The notes under the pieces are model-generated. The model was given only the letters and a program-made list of their open reading frames with translations, did no database searches and was not told the origin of the DNA. Shown piece after piece: positions 45,299 to 57,260 of a DNA stretch of 64,000 bases. Each line of letters opens with the position of its first letter. Position 1 is the first letter of the stretch. The stretch comes from Dipteronia dyeriana (lineage: Eukaryota; Streptophyta; Magnoliopsida; Sapindales; Sapindaceae), in assembly GCA_032871835.1 (NCBI GenBank), contig CM065296.1, forward strand, positions 18,455,501 through 18,519,500, given 5' to 3'. A program made the translations under genes and the position numbers.

Positions 45299-46520
45299 TT
45301 AGCCTCCATCAGACTGTAAAGGCTGGACCCCGCCAGATGATTCTTTGGGCCTCGAGCTTGGAAGAACTATAGAATTGAGGGGAAGATTCACTTCAATTAT
45401 TTGTTTTCTGACTCTAGCTGTGTTCGAAGTGCCCTCTTCATCGCTAGCAGGAAGTGACATCTCCTCGACCTTAGCCATAATCTCATCCTTATCCCAGCCA
45501 TCAATGACGGAGAGGTCGAAGAGTGGAGGCAGCGCTTCAGCAACCTGGTATGAGGCATAGCAGTACCCATTCTCGAATGAGGCCTCCACCTCAGTCTGTA
45601 GCTTGGCCATCTAAGCATTCAAGCTCTGGTTTTCAACATCCAACATCTTAGTCTCTACTTTCCAAAAGTCTCTCTCCGTGACCTAACATTTGGACTTGAG
45701 GCTCTCTTGGTCATAGGTTCGCTTCAGTTTCTCGTGGTCGGGTTGAAGCTCAACTTGCTTCTTCTCCATCACCTTCTGGTTGGTGGTCATTTCTTATACC
45801 AAATCCTGAGCTCAAGCGATCAATCCCATGGCACTCTCAGCTTCGCCCTCAGCTTTTACAGAGCGATCACGAAGCGAGGCCACTTGGTGACTCATGGCGA
45901 CATTGAATTTGAAAGCCTACATGGTCAAGGAGATGTCTCTTCCTCGATTACAGATGATGGAAGAAAGTTACCTTGGCCAAGAGAGTGGACCCCCTGGTAA
46001 TCAGAATGTTGACGGGCATTAAAGTCACCAGAGAGAGGTTACCACCTGAATAAGAGGTGACAAACCGCTCCACGGCCTTGTCTTGTCTAACAGGACTTGA
46101 TTGATCTTCAAGGTGGGCAGGAAGACTATCTACAACATCAGTATCGGGGCCCCCCAAAGCTCGGGAAGCCGGGGATACGGGTGAAGGAGCAAGAGCATCA
46201 GGTAAGCTGATCGCGGGGATAGCAACAGTGGTAGTAACGACAGAATGGGCAACCCGAGCAATAATGGTGGCAATAGTAACAGCTACATGTGGGATGGTAG
46301 TCCCCTTACCCTGTGCTCGGGATGCTTGGGATACGAAGATCTCTATCAGGGACCTAGGCTGGGAAGAAGGTGAGATAGGGGCATACGAAATCCTAAATGG
46401 AGTCGACAAGGTAGCCGAGTAGGTCCTCTGGATCGGTCTAGCAGATGGAGGAGGGGTGCGAGCTCGCTGTACTTCTTGGGTAGCTGGAGCAACAACTAAA
46501 ACTGTTAAAAAAAGGGAGAG
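45299..46520 (-). pseudogene. Tat2 antisense gene, C-terminal coiled coil and linker
   Basis: Minus-strand frames give a Pro/Ser/Ala-rich linker (45948-46409, with SPVSPASRALGGPDTDVV), then a charged helical region (KVMEKKQVELQPDHEKL, WKVETKMLDVENQSLNA) and MAKLQTEVEASFENGYCYAS ending with an acidic tail at 45299. The order (linker, then coiled coil, then tail) parallels Tat1. Several stops interrupt. The function is unknown. Confidence 0.55.
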
Positions 46521-46559
46521 AGGTCAGAATTGAAGTAGCCTGAAGAAAGCGAGCTAGCT

Positions 46560-47580
46560 CAAAGTTTCCATTTTCCTACTGGGAGAGGCACCAAAGATGC
46601 GCATGTACTGATTCACCCTATGAGGATCAAAGGAGTCAACAGTGGGAAACTACAGGTTAAGATAATTACGAGAGATGATGGCCTTCAGAATTGCCATAAG
46701 CTCGACTGGCAGAGAATCCTTGTCCTTTGAGGGCTTATCATTAAAAGATGTAGGAACGTCGAATTCATGCCTGCTGATGAAATTCGTGCTTCCCTAATCA
46801 CCTTCCACAGAGATCAATTCTTCTTTCCTGACGGGGTCTTATTTGGAAGCGCCAGGTACGATGAAGTTGAGATTGTTTTTGGCTTTCATATAGAACTGAC
46901 CTCTTAGGCTACCAGAAAAGTTTCCAATTTGGAAGGTGTAAGCCAATTCCTCCACTTCGAACTCCCTAGCAACCATGCTCATCTCACACTACTCCCTCCA
47001 TAACACGAGGAAGCCAATTAAATGTCTATAAAAGCCAGTGGTTAATTTGAGAGGAGCCAGTTGTTGGGCGTAGAGTGCTTGTCATATGGTAGGGTGGGGT
47101 GGGGTGAAGAGGAAATTTGACCCTGTTCTCTAAAGTTGCGATGTGTATTGGTAACATGCCTTCAGGAGGAGAAACAATATTGTAGTTCTTAGAAAGAACG
47201 GAGATGGTGACGCTATCAGGAATGCCATACTTGGCCTTTAAACGATTAATCGACTTCGGATCAGTTGTAGAATCGGGAATGACTTTGAAGTCGTAAGTAA
47301 GAATTTATTTTGAAAGAGTACTAATGACCATAACTTGGTGCCTACCAACCGTAGAACCCCTGAATTCTTTATTCAAATCCTCATCGACTGGGTCTAGCGG
47401 ATTGTCAGGCTGGTTCGAGAAGCCAAACCCAATCAAAAGGTTTTAACCTAAACAGCGACGCTGACGAAGTGGAAGGTCATCTTCAACGCCAGAATCTTCT
47501 CATTCCCACTTCCTGAGAGCCAAGCTGGAGACATCAATACCCTCTACCAAATGATGAATAATATCGTCAGAGTTCAACAT
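46560..47580 (-). pseudogene. Tat2 antisense gene, Transposase_28-like N-terminal part
   Basis: Reading - from ATG 47580: MLNSDDIIHHLVEGIDVSSL, several stops, then LKAKYGIPDSVTISVLSKNY and NIVSPPEGMLPIHIATLENR followed by VKFPLHPTPPYH. The YGIP...PPEG......L..GL.FPLHP pattern is, from memory, that of the gypsy-type transposon domain Transposase_28. It starts about 415 bp inside the 3' LTR boundary and runs opposite to pol. Frameshifts follow FPLHP. The N-part is better preserved than in Tat1. Confidence 0.65.
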
Positions 47581-47994
47581 TATCAAGTATAGAAAGGTTG
47601 AGAGAATTTAAGAAAAGACGGTGGTTCTTGCAATGACTGAAAAGGAGAGTTTTGAAAGTTTTTAATTTGAAAGTGTGATAAGCGTGAGAAGGAAGGCGAT
47701 GTGACCAAGTTTAAATGGGGATGAATGGAATAGTAACCAGTAACTTTGGTGACAGAAGCAAGCTGGAAAGTGAGATCTTCGGTAAAGATTGCCTCTATTC
47801 TCGGTGACTGACATAACACAACCGAAATTTTTAAAAGACACTGCTTCCTTGCTCGACACATTTCTCCTGCATTTAATGGATGAATACTTTTCTATATTCT
47901 AGCAATCAGAAGTGAGGAAAAATTTCCCATATAAAATAGGAAATCTGACTCCAACCACAGCTCAATCACTGGTGTTCAAGTCAGATAGGTCTTC
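47581..47994. other. Leader of the Tat2 antisense gene, no ORF supported
   Basis: This is noncoding sequence between the antisense start codon and the 3' LTR. Short minus-strand ORFs here have no recognisable content. No clear polypurine tract is seen before the LTR. Confidence 0.4.
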
Positions 47995-49170
47995 TGTTAA
48001 TTGTCGAATTTGGCTTTGGACTAAAGATAAATTTTACACTCTCCACACAAGGATCCAAATCCAGGATTACAAAGCAGGGTACCAAGGTTTCTGGGGTCGA
48101 GTTACCCTACAATTCCATAGAAGCAAGGGGAGGTCGCCCATATTCTAGGAATACTTCAGGTAAAGCTCGATGTATCAAATCAAGCTCCTTACATCGAAAT
48201 AGGAGCCTGAAGCAAAGTCAACAGGGGAAGACCTAAGGTTTCTAAGGTTGAGATATCTTGCGACCACCCCAGAAGCCTGCTACCATTTCCACTTGCACAA
48301 AGAGACCTTTAGGGCGTTGAATTCATCCTACAATATCTCACAGTTTCGGCAAGGGAAGAACCGAATCTATTGAAGCAGGTATGAGGAAGCCCGTAAAGCT
48401 TCTTCACCAGTGAAGAACGCCAATACAGTGATGTCAAGCTCTAAAAGGGATTTGGGAAGGTCAGATCAAGCTTCTAATGCCGAGATTAGAACATAGATAA
48501 ACTTCGACATGCAAGGTAACAAGTTCCATATTCGATGATCTCTACGAGGCATCTCACCAAGGCAACGTACAAGATATTATTTATTTTGTTGCATGCATTA
48601 AATCGTTAAATACGTGCAGATCAAGTGATTGAGTCCTAAGAGGAAACAAACATATCTCCCTCCAAGATATCTTTGAATCCGTTAAAGTCAGTGATCTTTA
48701 AAACATAACATCATGCCCCGATAAGGAGAATTTGATTCAAATATTCGTAGCGAGGGGATACCGAGTAAAACCTTGTTGGACCATGTATAAATAGATAGAT
48801 CATAACACGTAGGAGGAGGGGAATTCGCCAACAAAGAACAAGTCTCCATAATCGCCTAAATTCTCTAAGGTGAACACGGCCTTATTTTGATCTACTTATC
48901 GACAAGCACGAAGTTGCCACCTCCATTGTACCCAAGATAGAACGAGTGTTTGAGTGATTTTGATTTGTCACACTTTATTCGTTTACATTAGCAAAACAGT
49001 GCCACCTTCTTTATGTATCCTTAGTACGTCGTGTTATCACCCATCTTCATCTCCATTATAACACGCATAAACCAGGTACCGAAGGTACCACCCCCGACCG
49101 TGACTTTTGAGGTAGTGGTCTTGAGGGTGTTAACTGAAATTCCTCACCCCGAGCGAGTTTTCGGTCAACA
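47995..49170 (+). repeat. Tat2 3' LTR
   Basis: TGTTAATTGTCG to GGTCAACA, with TATAAATAG near 48786. It pairs with 34402-35562, and the TTTCC target copy follows at 49171. Confidence 0.9.
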
Positions 49171-49259
49171 TTTCCTTTTTAATATCATTATGAAATGTGT
49201 ATTTATTTGATTGTTTAATTAATCATTAGTTGGAGGATGTCGATTGATATTTAATTTTT

Positions 49260-49414
49260 AAAGATAAAATAATTTGACTATTTTATTTTTATTAAATTAG
49301 ATATTTAATTTTGAATTTAAAGAGTTTGAATTCAAAACAAATTGATTAATATCTTCAAAGATATGTGATATCTTAAAAGATTGAAATTGATTAGTTTTAT
49401 CAAAACATAAATAA

Positions 49415-49483
<69 letters not shown>

Positions 49484-50116
49484 AATATAAGAGAAATCAT
49501 TACTAAGTCAACGCACTAATTGGAATTTGTATAAGATGCAATTGGTAGTACACAGTGATTGTATTTGATACAAATTGTGTGCACCTGCAACACACGAGAA
49601 TATGCATATGATGCAAATTGCTAGCACCTGATAATAACGCACAACAAAAATGGTGTTTTTCTTGCTTCTGTGCGTGATTTAAAGAGAGAAAATATTTTCT
49701 GTGCAAGAGTTGTGCACTGAAACACATAGAAGAAAGAGTTTCTTCAATTCTCTCTACATCCTCCATTCAAGTTTCTGAGACCGTGAAGTGCCCACACACA
49801 GTTACCAGTCCCAGGAGATAGTGGGTAAGATAAAGTGGTTCAGACATGAGCATATCGTAAAGTGAAGGAGTCTCCAAATGTTAGTAAGATTGGTTCAGAC
49901 AGGAGCATATTATAAAGTGAAGGAGCCTCCAAACGTTGGTATGATTTTCTTCTTCTGATTATATTGATTTCAATTTCATGTGTTTACATACTGTATGTAT
50001 TAGTTCCAAAAAAAAATTACGATCCAAAGTTCATTGGTCCCAGATACAAATTATGATCTGTATTAAAAATTTTAAGAACTAGTTCCGCTGTGTGACCGGT
50101 GAACGGGGTTCCAACA
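49260..50116 (+). repeat. LTR fragment D, related to element C
   Basis: From about 49260 the sequence follows the second half of the C LTR (GAATTTAAAGAGTTTGAATTC, CAGTTACCAGTCCC, GTGACCGGTGAACGGGGTTC) and ends TTCCAACA. It lacks the first half and any primer site after the end, so it is a truncated LTR. A block of about 57 bp (GGTTCAGACA.GAGCATAT...) is duplicated at 49838-49945. The gap 49176-49259 is AT-rich and may be MULE spacer. Confidence 0.75.
49415..49480. repeat. (AT)n(GT)n microsatellite in fragment D
   Basis: About 10 AT units are followed by about 23 GT units. The His-Thr ORF across it is an artefact. Confidence 0.95.
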
Positions 50117-50204
50117 TTGTTGTGCAACGCAAATAATTTTAAATAATCAAAGAATGATAATATTGAAAAAATGTATACAATAAAATTATGTACAGTCACT
50201 ACAA

Positions 50205-50355
50205 TCAGAATTGTGGATGGGAGTTACAGAACACCTCCACGACCATCTTCTCTCGTATGGTGGGCATATCGTCTTCTGTTTAGTCATACTGGACCTTGTC
50301 AGCCAGTACGTACTCTATCAACCTCAACGTATGCACCCTACAGTTACCGCTGCAA
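50205..50355 (-). pseudogene. Ulp1-like protease C-terminal segment of the MULE gene
   Basis: On - from 50355 the frame reads CSGNCRVHTLRLIEYVLADK, then after a TAA TEDDMPTIREKMVVEVF and a stop at 50205. This resembles the Cys box and C-terminal helices of C48/Ulp1 proteases in plant transposons (usual form DCG.H.L..IE). The Asp and Gly of DCG are Asn and Arg here, but the Cys remains. It is cut from the rest of the gene by element C. The His and Asp parts of the active site were not found at 60055 onward, so they may be deleted. Confidence 0.7.
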
Positions 50356-50753
50356 TGTTGGGATTATGCCCTAAGCATGTAATTTGTAAATGGATTTATG
50401 AAGTAAAGAAAAAGAAAGGTTCAATTCATTCTTGTTATTTTATTTATTTTATAAACTTGTGTACATATTAACATTCTGGATTGCCGGATGTAATCTCAAA
50501 CTGTGTATATGAGTGTCATATACGGATGGATACAGTAAGAGACGTGCAATCTAAAGAGTTCATAGATAGCAAATAAAGCTGGGTACTTTATTTGTGGTTA
50601 ATCTATAGTTGCGGTCCATTCTGTAATATACAGTGATTCTATCCTAAATCATTCATATGAGATATGGGAATGGAGACACCTTGTATGATATGATCATATA
50701 GGGTGGGCCATGATCTATATGAATCTCACACCAAGATCCGTTAACCGATGAGA

Positions 50754-50756
<3 letters not shown>

Positions 50757-50814
<58 letters not shown>
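50757..50814. repeat. (AT)29 microsatellite
   Basis: 58 bp of pure AT in the 5' LTR; the 3' LTR has only 4 units at the same place (58424-58431). Confidence 0.95.
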
Positions 50815-50816
<2 letters not shown>

Positions 50817-51886
50817 ACTAATGATGGCTATATGTAGGTGATCTTAATCCTGAGTGTCTTATCGACTCCTTCATGTTAGTTCGTGGTCTTTGATATACCA
50901 TGGGTGAGGTCAAATGCATGTTCTGATCAATATAATCCGTATGTTGGGATTGCGGTTTGGCTTGTGGCTGGGAAGGTTTGTACATAATAGTGGAATCCAC
51001 TTCTTCTTTTGAGAAGAAGATGGTAGTTCCCTTAAGGGTTGATTCAGGGCTTGGACAATATGAGCGCTCTCATAATTCCGTGAGGAAATAGGATTTATTG
51101 TCCATTGGGGAATCAATGGTACTTGAAGGATATATGTAATTAGAGGGATATAACGAATATTATGACCCAGCTCTAATTATGAACTACTGTGGAGGACCAC
51201 ACCATACGTAATAGCTATATCGATGAAGACCGAGTTGTATCGGTCTGTGTAAAAAAGTCTGCAGTTGAGAGAGTACAGCTTCGGGTTTTTAGTGGAATAA
51301 CACCGGAGTTAATAATCATGGAATATTAATTAAAGAGTTTAATTAATGATTCTGATGATTATTGGAGCTCAAAATATTGTGGGTCCATTAGGTCCCTTTG
51401 CTAGCCCGATCGATTTAGGTAACAAGGGTCACGGTTAATTAATTGGATTGTCTAGTTAATTATGTTACGAAAGTGACACTTATTTATTCGGAAATTAATT
51501 GAATAATGAGATTATTTAATTAATAGATAATGGTGGTTAAATAACTTAAATAATGAGATTATTTAATTATGTTATTAATCACTAAATGGAGAGTGTATGT
51601 TTATATTTATTTTTGAATAAAATAAGATAATATGATTATTTTATTTTATTAAATTAAATATTTTATTTTTGAATTTAAATAGTTTGAATTCAAAATTAAA
51701 ATCAAATAAAAGATATGAGATATTTTTTATTTGAAAGTTTTTTAAAATCAAATAAAAGATATGGGATATTTTTTATTTGAAAGTTTTTAAAAATCAAATA
51801 TATATTTGATCTAATTTTTAAATATTATATATGTGACATATATTATTTTAAAAAAAAAAGGTGTTGTGCTTGTCACATATAGCACA

Positions 51887-51888
<2 letters not shown>

Positions 51889-51965
<77 letters not shown>
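51889..51965. repeat. (TA)n microsatellite
   Basis: A TA run of more than 60 bp with one G interruption near 51955. The 3' LTR equivalent is 59505-59543. Ile-Tyr ORFs here are artefacts. Confidence 0.95.
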
Positions 51966-52477
51966 TGACAAAAGAAAAAAGGTTGGTTTTTGGTAAAACA
52001 CATAAGGTAGGTATGAGTTTTTTTTAAGAAATAAAAGTGTGATTGTGTGCATATAAATACACCAAAAAGAGAGAAAAATGTGCAAGTGTTGTATACTTAT
52101 ATCAAAAGAAAGAATTTATTCTTCTTCTTCTTCTCTTTTTTACATCCTTCATTCTAGTTCCTGAGTTCGTGACGCTCCCACATGCAGTTACCAGTCTCGT
52201 GGTATAGCGATGAAGATCAGTGGTACAGACTAGGAGCATATCGAAAAAGTGAATAAGCCTCCAAACGTTGGTATGGTTCTTTTAATATTCCTTTTTATTA
52301 TTGATTACAATTTCCTGTATTTACATACATATTTTATTAGTGCAATATTTAGTCTATGTATTTGTTCCGAAAATAAATACGATCACAAGTTCACTGGCCC
52401 CAGATATAGATTACGATATGTATAAAAAAAAATTAAAACCCATTTCCGATGCGTGACCGGTGAATGGGGTTCCAACA

Positions 52478-54032
52478 ATTGGTATCAGAGGCAATTTTAT
52501 TTACGGAACAGGAAATTGTTTTCGATGCTCCTGTATGTATGATTTTGTATGAACGATTTAAATTGACTGTATGATATTTTTGTATGTATATGATTTTTTT
52601 AAATTTACAAGAACATGATTGATCGTTAATTATATGGTACTGTGGATATAGGGTTTATGGGTTGTATAATTTTTTTTATTATATTTTTTTCAACTATTAT
52701 TGTATTGTAAAAAAAAAAATTGTAACCTATGTTGAAGACCTGGAAAAATCGATAAGAAAGATTCATGAGATGAATCGAGGTGATCTAAAGAGACTGGAAG
52801 ACTTGAAAATTACAAGAAGACCAAGGAATGCCTTGGGGGTATTTTTATAATTTTAGATTCCAATTTTTTTTAGGTTAAATAATCCACAGTACTCGGTCAA
52901 TTCATGTATGCTTTATATTATGTGATGATAAAAAGCATTGTCATGCATACGTATGTCATTTAGATTAGATGTGCCTACACAAATATATTTGATATGTCAT
53001 ACATGCATCATAGCCTGATATTTTATGTATTTTTTTATTTGATTAAAATGGGTAAATACATAAATTGGCTATGAAAATGAGATTAGTTTTTTTAATTGTT
53101 AAAAAACTTGGCAATTCTCATTAATATTAATCTAGTTATTAAAGAGTTTAATAAGTTAGATTAATAGGGTCATTTATAGTAATTAGGATTAATATGATTA
53201 ATTTCCTAATAATAAATTAACCGAATAATGTATTAGAGTTGTAATAGTTAAAACTTGGTATACACCAACATAATAATCTGATCTTAGTAAATAGTTTACA
53301 AATGCTTAGATTATTCACTAATATAATAGATTTTCAATTGTTAAAAATCATTAATAATTTATTATTTAATTAGAAATTGATTCTAATTAGTTAATGCACT
53401 AGATAACTTGAATAAAGTTAGTCGTTTGATCCTGTAGAGCCTAGGTGCATTAACGGATAATAGAAAACTCTAGTTTTAAAATAGTGAGTGAGATAATATA
53501 TGACATATATATCCCGCGGTCTCTATCATTAGTTCAACACCGTGAGATCCGAGTGGGGCCTCGTGATGGCTTTGCTTTCGTCCTCCCTAAAGAGGGTTTC
53601 CACAAAGGTCAATACCAATGTTGACTTCCTAACGGATAGGATTTCTGAGGGGTATTTCGGGATTGACCGACCTTAAGGCGGCAATGCTCGAGTTAAGCTC
53701 GTGAGATCTGAAATGGTGGGTTACACTCATGAAGGTTTTGATTAAGTTTGTTAATTAAAAACTTGACTGAATAAACGATGGTTGAATGATATGGAATAAG
53801 AGTTATTCTAGAATATCATTTAATTGAGAATGTCTCGGTTCAACATGCAAAGATTTGACCGACCCTAAGGCGGCACTTTTTTGTGGTATGTTGGATTGTC
53901 GTTGTATAGTAACTATTTTTTAGGGTAGTTCTAGTTCGTTAAACATGTTCATGCATCATGTTTAAATTTATACCAAAGCACCTGCACTTGTTTTAAACAA
54001 ATGACTGAATGAATGTTTTATTTATTTCAGCA
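52478..54032 (+). other. Element C primer site and leader
   Basis: ATTGGTATCAGAGGCAATTT abuts the LTR and matches the initiator-Met primer site. The next 1.5 kb has no gag homology. GACCGACC(C/T)TAAGGCGGCA occurs twice (about 53664 and 53858). A TTTATTTCAG at 54021-54030, just before the gag ATG, could be a splice acceptor. Confidence 0.75.
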
Positions 54033-54835
54033 ATGTCTTCTGCATTACTTCAAATTCTTGCAAACGACAAATTAACTAGTGATAACTAGACAAAGTGGAA
54101 ACTTAATATTAATGCAATTTCAGTCACCAAAGACCTCAAGTTTGTGCTTACGGAGGAATGTCCTCCAACGCCTACTGCCAATGCCACACGAATTGTTCGT
54201 GAGGCATACCAGCGATGGGTCTTATCTGATAAGAATGCCTGAACATATCTGTTGGCATATATGACAGACGTGCTTGTCACAAAGCACGAAGCAATGACTT
54301 CAGCATTCGAAATCATAGAGTCATTGCAAGCTATGTTCGGGCAGCCCTCTGAGCAAAAGCGACATGAAGCTGTTCGTTCCGCTATGCTCGCTCGCATGAA
54401 GGAAATAACGTCAGTTAGGGAACATGTCCCGAACATGATGTCCTACTTCAACATGGTAGAAGTCAATGACGGGGCCATTGACGAGCCCAGTCAGGTGAGC
54501 ATCATACTGACGACTCTGTAAAGAGTTTCGATCAGTTTAAAAGCAACAACGGGATAAAGAAATTAAAGTTCAGTCTTACACAGTTGCTCAATGAGCTCGC
54601 TACCTTTGAGAACTTGATTAAGAACAACAAAGGCAAGACCGGTGAGGAAAATGTTGCCGAACCATCTTCCTCTAATAATAAGAAGAGAAAGAGGTCTGCT
54701 GGGAAGGCAAAAGGTAAGCCCAAACGCAAGAAAGCCCAAAGCAAAAAGAAGGGCACCTCTACTGACCAAGACAAAGGAAAATGTTTCCATTGTAACAAGG
54801 TCAGGCATTGGAAGAGGAACTGTCCTTAGTACCTA
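54033..54835 (+). pseudogene. Element C gag
   Basis: ATG 54033 opens MSSALLQILANDKLTSDN. Copia gag follows (TKWKLNINAIS, LTEECPPTPTANAT, AYQRWVLSDKNA, SLQAMFGQPSEQKRHEAVRS), then a Lys-rich tail and zinc knuckle CFHCNKVRHWKRNC (near 54781). In-frame TAG (54087) and TGA (54240) stand where Trp and Arg are usual. A frameshift lies near 54520. Confidence 0.85.
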
Positions 54836-55320
54836 GAGGAGATAGCCAAGAAGAAAAAGATGAAAGGTAAATATGATTTACTTGTTCTTGAATCTTGTTT
54901 AGTGGAAGATAATTCTTCACCCTGGATAGTTGATTCTGAGGCCACTAACCATGTTTGTTCTTCTTTACAATGGACTGATTCTTGGACACAGCTAGAGGAG
55001 CAAGCCTTCTCAATGCGTGTGGGGTCAGGGGATGTCGTGTCGGCATGAGTAGTGGACGTAATTAGATTACGTTTTTGTAATAATTATATATTGTTTGACA
55101 ATGTATTTTATATTCCTGGATTTACACGGAATTTGATTTCTGTTTCTAATTTGTTAGAACAAAAATATTATGTTTCTTTTAATAATAAGTTTGTTATTAT
55201 TGGAAAGAATGATCTGAATATTTGTTCAGGAATTAATGAAAACAATTTGTATATTTTAAGACCGTTACTACATACTACACTGCTCAACACCAAAATGTTT
55301 AAGGTTGAAAAACCAAAAAC
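54836..55320 (+). pseudogene. Element C protease
   Basis: The active-site region reads PWIVDSEATNHVCSSLQW, with DSG changed to DSE (Gly to Glu), followed by FDNVFYIPGFTRNLISVSNL. A TGA at 55046 interrupts. It is in frame with the upstream gag tail from 54584. Confidence 0.85.
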
Positions 55321-56242
55321 TAAACGACATAAGATTTCTCCAGATGATGACACGTATCTCTGGCATCTAAGGTTTGGTCATATCAACCTTGACCGGATAG
55401 ACAGACTAGTAAAAAGCGGACCTTTAAGTGAGTTCAAGGTTGGCACCTTACCTGTCTGCGAATCTTGTCTAGAAGGTAAGATGACTAAGAGACCTTTTAC
55501 TGGAAAAAGGCTTAGAGCTAGAGAACCGCTAGAGCTTACACATACAGACATCTACGGACCGATGAATGTTAAAGTTATGGGTGGTTTTGAGTATTATGTC
55601 ACCTTTATAGATGACTACTCAAGATACGGATATGTCTACCTGATACAACAAAAGTCGGAAACATTTGAAAAGTTCAAAGAATTCTGAGCTGAATTTGAGA
55701 ATCAATTAGGTAGAACTATTAAGTCACTATGATCAGATCATGGAGGTGAGTACCTTGACCAAGAGTTTGAAGACTTCATGGTTGAGCATGGGATAGTTTC
55801 CCAACTCACAGCTCCCGGTACACCTCAGCAAAATAGTGTAGCGGAGAGGAGAAATAGAACCCTAATGGAAATGGTGAGATCTATGATTAGTTTCTCATCA
55901 TTACCAAATTCCTTCTGGGGATATGCGTTACAAACAGCGGTATACATTTTGAATGTAATGACATCCAAATCTATTCCTAAGACTCCCTTAGAGTTGTGGA
56001 ATGGTCGTAAAGCTAGTTTGCGACATTTTCGTATATTGGGGTGTCCAGTACACGTACTGAAGAGCAGAAATAGAAAGCTAGAATCCAAGTCTGTTGTTTG
56101 CCTATTTGTAGGATACTCCAAGAAGACCAGAGGTGGACACTTCTACAGTCCCGAAGACAACAAAGTATTTGTATTGAAAAATGTAACTTTTCTTGAGAAC
56201 AATTACATTGTGACCATAAACCTCATTCCAAGATTGTATTGA
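55321..56242 (+). pseudogene. Element C integrase
   Basis: The zinc region is intact (YLWHLRFGHINLDRIDRLV, PVCESCLEGKMTKRPF). The DDE core reads [26 protein letters not shown] and [15 protein letters not shown]. The C-terminal part is [23 protein letters not shown] codons at about 55685 and 55730 stand where Arg is usual, consistent with CGA to TGA. The frame is shared with gag tail and protease. Confidence 0.9.
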
Positions 56243-57260
56243 ATGAGTTAGAGCCTGGTGAGACTAGTGTTTCATCAACAAGAGTTGTTGATCCATAAGC
56301 ATCCTAGAGTCAGATGGTTCCTGATCAGGATACACTTCTACCTAGACGTAGTGAGAGGGTTGTGAGACAAACTGAACGCTATTTAGCTATAGGTGAGGAC
56401 AAGGTGTTGTCTCTGCTGATAGTGTGGATGATCCATTGGCATTTAAGAAAGCAATGGAAGATCCTAATAAAGAGGAATGACTTAAAGCCATGATTCTCGA
56501 GATAGAGTCCATGTACTCTAACTCAGTCTGGGATCTTGTAGACTTACCGGATGGGGTAAAACCCATAGGGTGTAAATGGATCTACAAGAGAAAGAGAGGA
56601 GTAGACGGGAAGGTAGAGACCTTCAAGGCAAGGCTAGTGGCTAAGGGTTAAACCCAGAAAGAGGGGGTCGATTATAAAGAGACATTCTCGCCAGTAGCCA
56701 TGGTTAAGTCTATTAGGATTCTCTTATCCATTGCTGCCTATTTTGATTATGAAATTTGACAAATGGACGTCAAGACTGCATTCTTGAATGGTAATCTTAA
56801 TGAGAGCATCTATATGATGCAATCAGAGGAATTCGTGTCTCCAGATTAAGATCAAAAGGTTTGCAAGTTGCAAAGGTCCATCTATGGACTTAAGAAAGCA
56901 TCTAGATCTTGGAACATTAGGTTTGATGATGTGATCAAAACCTATGGCTTCGAGCAGAACGTCGATGAGCCTTGTGTCTACAAGCGCATCATTAATAAGA
57001 AAGTAGTTTTCTTGGTCCTATACGTAGATGATATCCTACTTATTGGGAATGATGTGGGAGTGTTGTCTAATGTAAAGGGTTAGCTGGCTAGCCAATTCCA
57101 AATGAAAGATTTGGGAGAGGCAAGTTATTTTCTAGGGATCCAACTTATAAGAGATTGTAAGAACAAACTTATAGCACTATCTCAGGCATCATATATCAAC
57201 AAGATTCTTGTGCGATTTTTGATGTAGAACTCCAAGAAAGGTATTTTACCTTCCAGGCAT
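56243..57260 (+). pseudogene. Element C reverse transcriptase
   Basis: RT blocks in several frames: NSVWDLVDLPDGVKPIGCKW, KEGVDYKETFSPVAMVKSIR, QMDVKTAFLNGNLNESIYM, LQRSIYGLKKASRSWNIRFD and catalytic VLYVDDILLIGNDVG (intact), then MKDLGEASYFLGIQL. Stops are numerous (for example before QMDV and at KG-stop-LASQF, both usual Trp sites). At least two frameshifts are present. Confidence 0.9.

Larger units (their letters stand above)
34402..49170 (+). mobile_element. Tat2: complete-length Tat-type gypsy element
   Basis: A perfect TTTCC duplication (34397-34401 and 49171-49175) flanks LTRs at 34402-35562 and 47995-49170. The order is primer site, gag, protease, RT, RNase H, second RNase H (split by solo LTR T), integrase, about 98 bp tandem repeats, antisense gene. 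At about 14.8 kb with T (12.2 kb without) it fits Tat sizes. The LTRs differ by roughly one base in eight over the first 190 aligned bases, so it is old. All ORFs are broken. Confidence 0.9.
50356..52477 (+). repeat. Element C 5' LTR
   Basis: 2122 bp, TGTTGGGATTATGCC to GGGGTTCCAACA. It includes an (AT)29 run (50757-50814), a tandem pair of about 48 bp (AAATCAAATAAAAGATATG, 51693-51790) and a second TA run (51889-51964). It pairs with 58021-60049. Confidence 0.92.

Noticed and set aside
49297..49500. ORF rich in His-Thr and Ile-Tyr
   Set aside because: It is a translation of the (AT)n(GT)n microsatellite.
51833..52085. Ile-Tyr-rich ORFs on both strands
   Set aside because: They are translations of the TA microsatellite in the element C LTR.
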